64,000 bases of DNA from Rotaria sp. Silwood1 (Eukaryota; Rotifera; Eurotatoria; Philodinida; Philodinidae), in assembly GCA_905250075.1 (NCBI GenBank), contig CAJNOP010000647.1:1-64000 (forward strand), read 5' to 3'. The translations under genes were made by a program, and so were the position numbers. The notes below the pieces were generated by a model. That model made no database searches. It saw only the letters and a list, made by a program, of their open reading frames with translations, and had not been told where the DNA came from. Positions 59,480 to 64,000 of the stretch are shown piece after piece. The stretch's first letter is position 1, and each line of letters opens with the position of its first letter.

Positions 59480-62400
59480 TCTAATCAGTAATTATACACA
59501 ATGAAGCACATAGCATTGCCTATACACAGTAGGTAAGTCAGCAAGAATTTGTTTTGCAGTAAAATCTAATAACAAAGATGTTTTTACATATGAGTTTATA
59601 TACAGTTTTCCATTTTAAACTAGAATGGACAAAAAAATTCATTAAGCATTTTCTGTAATAGACAGTGGCGAAAGTTTGTATTGGCAATTTGATACATAAA
59701 CAGATTTTTCTACTAGAATAGACTAAAATCAAGAATAAAAACAATCAGAATGAAATTTTAGACTGCTACTACGAGAACTTTTCAACTACTCTAAATACTT
59801 CTTGAGTTGATCTCTCTAGACGCACAAACTGCGTCCATATTTGGATAGATCACATACCTTAAATAATGACAGTATCTACTGGTGTGAATATATATGATAG
59901 ACTCTCTGATGTTTGTGATTCTACAAAACCGATCAGCAATGTGATTTATTGTAATGCGATTCAGAGTGGTTTGAAATGTCCTAGTAAGCTGTTGATCTAT
60001 TGAGGCTTTCTTAAAACGTTCAAACCTACGATTTTTTGACTTGAATCAGTAGGTCTGGCCTAATCATCTACTTCAACTTGAGTTTTCACATTGTCAGGGA
60101 GGTTGCCTTTCGAGTATCTGTGTGAGTGACATCTCAAAATTCTATTCACTAGGAAGTCGCATCTACGTGAGAGAGTAATCGCGAAAATTTTGAGCTAGAT
60201 ATTCTATGCATGTGCAGCGAGCAACATTTCTTTTTTTCTTCTGGTGCGATGAGTACCTGATATTTTGTTAGTATTATTATGGGATATGATGCAGATTTTC
60301 AGATTGAGACAGCTGCAAGACGATTATCAACTACAGGTTTCTATATGTTAATTTTGGTACTAGTAGCAATGCATACGACAAATCTAGTATCTGGTTTAAC
60401 AATATAAAAATCTAAGATGCTTTTTTTCAAGAATCGATGACATCAAAAATGGAAAATTATCTTGTAGTCGTGTTGATATTCTTGCTGGCTCATCATTAGA
60501 CGATTTGTATTTTGGTGAAATTTCTAATGGTAGTCGAAATTATTATTCGTTCAAATCGCAAAATAAATCATGCACCAGATTACTAGATACTTCTATAGAT
60601 GTTGAAATTCGGTTACTGATCTTTTAGAAAATGTAATTGACAAAGTCTACTATAGTTTAACTCTTAGTGAACCAGCTTTTAAGCGTAATGCATATAAAAT
60701 TGTTATTTGTGAATAGTGATTGTATGAAAAAGAAAGACAATAGTTTGAGGAAAATGTTTGTCAACAGTCATTTTCATCTGATACATTTACTGATATAAAC
60801 ATTATATCAATGAGTCGTTTACTTCTTACTCTTGCAATCATTAATATTCTATCATAGATATTATTTGTATGGAAAACACAATTTGTTATACAAGATTTTC
60901 TATGGATATCATTATATAGAAAGAATTGCTTAATTCAAAATATCAGGTATTTGAGCTAAGACATTTAATAAAAATCTTTTCTAAATATACGAATAACTCT
61001 CAAATAGCTTGTAGGATATAGCAAGATTTTAAACACAAAATTATTTTTACTAAAATGTGTTCTAAAATATCAGTCACTCCTAGAGTTGTTTGTTTTATAA
61101 TCAATAATAAATAAGAAAGTTTTAACATAGTTTATATTGCTCATAAATCGAAATAAAATGGATACATTGACCGTTGTGTAGTTTTCTAATCCTCTTCCAT
61201 AAATGAAAATAAATATTGAACGAATATCCAGATATAGTAAAACAACTCCGTTATCACTATACGTTCAATTTGCACTCATTGATTTTATTGATGGAAGGTT
61301 TATTCAAGCCTCTGTGATTAAATGATAAATGAATTGATACAATCTTATTGAACGTTCTTTTCTTATTAGTACGAAGCAATTGTTTGTTTAATTTATGATT
61401 ATCTTTTTAAATCAAAAATTGCTTTAAAAAATATGAAACACTTGCTTTTAGTGTATTCCTTAAATTAATGTTAGTATACATTTTTGTTGAATAAGATTAA
61501 CGAGCAGATGAGAGAAAAAAAAAACGTTATTTACTTGGGCACGTTAAAAAATTAGTCATGATATGCGATGATTATTTGTATGTATTCTTTACGTGTAAAA
61601 CATATTTAGTCATTGACGTCAAGAAGAATAACCAGTTGAATATTACGTCAGAAAAAATTCCATAGGAAAATGATGAATAAAGCACAGAGTTACTTTCGAA
61701 ATAAAATTACTTAATGTATGAGGAAACATACACATCGAATCATTAGAAATCAGAGAAGAAGAAATTTTCAACTATAGCTTTTGTTTAAACGCCTTCAACA
61801 GCTTAATTATTCATTTTTAGTTATATCGTAGGCATTCTTTATTACTAATATTTGTCATATTATAATCAACATAGGATCGTATATAAATAGATATAGTCAA
61901 ATAAATTTTTATTCATTCATTAAAACAGAGAAATATTCTTCGATACTCTACGCATTTAGTGATACATTAAATATGTATGGTACAAGCCCTTATATAATTC
62001 CAGGACTGATACCTGATATATGGATTAAACAAAATATTTTGCGAGATTAAACAGTAAGAATCATATAATATTATTGTCAATATTATTATGCTATGATTCA
62101 TTTCTTACTTTTATTGTATATTTATAATATTTTGGGACCAATAATAGGGTGTGAGTGTGTGCATGGTGTATGTGTCGAGTTTGAACATGGGTTTCGTGCA
62201 TTAGAGAGTGTTACCCCCATACCTTCAGTAAATTAGTCAGGACCTGACCGGTAGACTGCAGATGATTTTGGACTAGTCAGATGCAAGCACTCTTTGACAA
62301 AAACACTAGACATGACATACAGTGACAACTAGAAAAATGATCTGTCCTTTTATCCATCGTTTACTCGTCTGAGATGTTTCCTCGTTTTTATATCTAAACA

Positions 62401-62554
62401 CTAAATAGCTTGACATCCGAATATATCAACTTACGCAGGTCTTAAGCACGCCATATTTTCAATTTGTTAGTTTGACAGTGAGAGCTTCATTTTGATCCGC
62501 ATATGTCCAATTTCTCTAACTTATAATACACATCCTTCCATTGTTAGTGAACTA
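59480..62554. other. Intergenic, no firm gene
   Basis: About 3 kb of AT-rich sequence. At 60432-60620 (plus) one frame stays open with coding-like composition (RIDDIKNGKLSCSRVDILAG), but it is short, unrecognised and without clear ends, so it is at most a gene relic. Confidence 0.35.
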
Positions 62555-62847
62555 GTGAATTTTTGAGAAGAACGGAAGTACAGAATGCAATTGATGTTTT
62601 TACGCATTTTCTCAAGCGTTCGACACAGTGTCATGCAGTCTATCAGTATTCTTCAAATGAGTTGTTGACAAAATTGTTTATTTTTTCATGTGTTTGCGCA
62701 AAAAATTATGACTAACTATTGCATATTCAAGAAGAACGGAAGTGACAGATTTCATTCATTTGTTTTGCGCACTTACTAATGCGTAAGTCGTCATTGTACA
62801 AATATGTACTACTTATTTTAGAAATGAAGTATTTCAGTCACCACATT

Positions 62848-62878
<31 letters not shown>

Positions 62879-63100
62879 AAGCTTCTGAATTGGCAACATT
62901 TCGAATTCTCTAGAGAAATGGAAGTGACCGATGCTTTTAGCTCTTTGTACATTTTCTTTAGCATGCGAAGCGTCCTTGTATAATTTCTACTTATTGTTAG
63001 AATAAGAAGACTGTATAAAGTATTGTTCAGTATTGTATCCATTTGTAGGAAACCGAACATTTCAATTTTCATTCTTCCGAAAACGAAAGTAAGAAATAGA
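62555..63100 (+). repeat. Diverged tandem repeat, period about 165-180 bp
   Basis: A block GAGAAGAACGGAAGT(G)ACAG recurs in degraded form at about 62565, 62729, 62911 and 63077. Between copies two and three, CTACTTATTNTTAGAA and GCGNAGNCGTCNTTGTA motifs are also shared in order. Divergence is high. A short (AT)n tract lies inside at 62856-62878. Confidence 0.5.
62856..62878. repeat. (AT)n microsatellite
   Basis: An uninterrupted alternation of A and T over 23 bases, preceded by a short CA run. Confidence 0.95.
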
Positions 63101-64000
63101 ATGATTTTTTTTTGTAGAGTTCAATGAGTGTTTTGAAAGAAATCTTACACTCTTGTGGGTGAACACAAAAATATTTCAGCATCAATTACTCACTACTTTT
63201 TTTTTAACATACTGAGTTAAATGTCGGAATAATGCTCTGTTTAGAGAACACCCAAGAGATGTGTCGCAGTTTTGTTTATTTTCATTGTTTTAGGAAACGA
63301 TTAGACTTATTTAGTGTAAAGCCGGACCACATTTGATGAAAGACGATTGTCAATTAGGATTGGAATATATAGCGAGAAAGTTTGATCCACTTATCCCATC
63401 TATCTCACAGGCTGTCACACAAAGGAGGATTGTTAGACATGTTAGTTTTTGTTGCAATCCCAACTGCTTGGACATGTCGAGGTTTCTTTATCAGAGCTAA
63501 AGGGATTCCATAGTGTTTCACATTTTCATTTCTCAAGGATTATGCGAAAAGCTTTTTGAAATGTATTCAACGACGCATTTCCATATTGAAATAGAAAATT
63601 TTATGATTTATTTATGAATAAATATTTGTATCATATACATTGATGCAAGTATTAGACTACAGTTGGTACTGATTAAGAAAACTAGTTATATCAAAATCAT
63701 AGAAAAAAAAGACTTAAACATATCTGAGATTGGTTTGTCTGTCTGTCATTAGTTCAGTTCAAGTCAAACAAGTGACATTGAAGAAACCGAACATATTCAT
63801 ATTCAATAAGTTATGATAAATAAGTATCTAGGCATAGAAGGAGACGCCACATGTAATACTTCAATACTTTTCATCTTGCGCAGACACCATTTGTAGATGT
63901 AAAAAGTGTTCATCTGCAAATTTTCTTTTTTTAATGTATTAATCGTCGAGTGTATTAAGTTCAGGATATTTGAGAGAACCTATGCGAAAATATGATGCTT
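63101..64000. other. Window end, no supported gene
   Basis: About 0.9 kb without an open frame, repeat or RNA gene that I can recognise. Confidence 0.4.

Noticed and set aside
1-64000. CRISPR arrays, tRNA or rRNA genes, bacterial operons
   Set aside because: No regularly spaced short direct repeats with unique spacers, no cloverleaf-like tRNA block and no rRNA signature was recognised. The intron-rich genes indicate a nuclear eukaryotic locus.

Overview
The window looks like nuclear DNA of an invertebrate animal, most likely a bdelloid rotifer. This is an inference from AT-rich sequence, many 50-70 nt GT-AG introns, rhodopsin-type 7TM receptors, F-box and leucine-rich-repeat (LRR) genes of rotifer style, and a gene from a family otherwise typical of fungi and bacteria. 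No rRNA, tRNA, CRISPR or prokaryotic operon was seen.

Layout. 0-0.6 kb: 3' end of a DUF4419-like gene. 2.8-3.6 kb (minus): a CmcJ/AsaB-type oxidoreductase pseudogene with three in-frame stops and no indel. 6.8-8.3 kb (minus): an intronless cytochrome P450. 9.0-9.5 kb: a fold-back hAT-like element with an exact 8-bp target duplication. 12.4-14.1 kb (minus): a two-exon 7TM receptor. 15.5-49.1 kb (plus): one axonemal dynein heavy chain gene of the DNAH5/DNAH8 (outer-arm gamma) type. I resolve it into 73 exons that stay in phase throughout, except at one lesion near 32400, where the start of AAA2 including its Walker A motif is missing and the frame shifts. 50.8-51.8 kb: an intronless 7TM receptor. 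52.4-53.2 kb: a decayed ~118-bp tandem repeat. 54.0-55.1 kb: an F-box pseudogene. 55.2-56.2 kb: an LRR array built of 138-bp exon+intron units. 56-64 kb: mostly non-coding, with a possible decayed transposase and a second diverged tandem repeat.

The dynein introns hold at least nine short inverted-repeat elements of several types: some with 8-bp duplications (hAT-like), some flanked by TA (Tc1/mariner-like), one with a 9-bp duplication, and large palindromes without a clear duplication. They also hold a complete cystatin-like gene on the opposite strand, inside the intron that separates the two halves of the dynein stalk region.

I see no operon-like pathway. The genes are independent: ciliary motor, chemosensory-type receptors, oxidative metabolism and protease inhibition. 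The most unusual points are the disrupted motor gene, the nested inhibitor gene, the periodic LRR exon array, a 63-bp element made almost only of terminal repeats, and the stop-riddled but otherwise intact oxidoreductase. All names rest on motif recognition and remembered family layouts; no database search was run.
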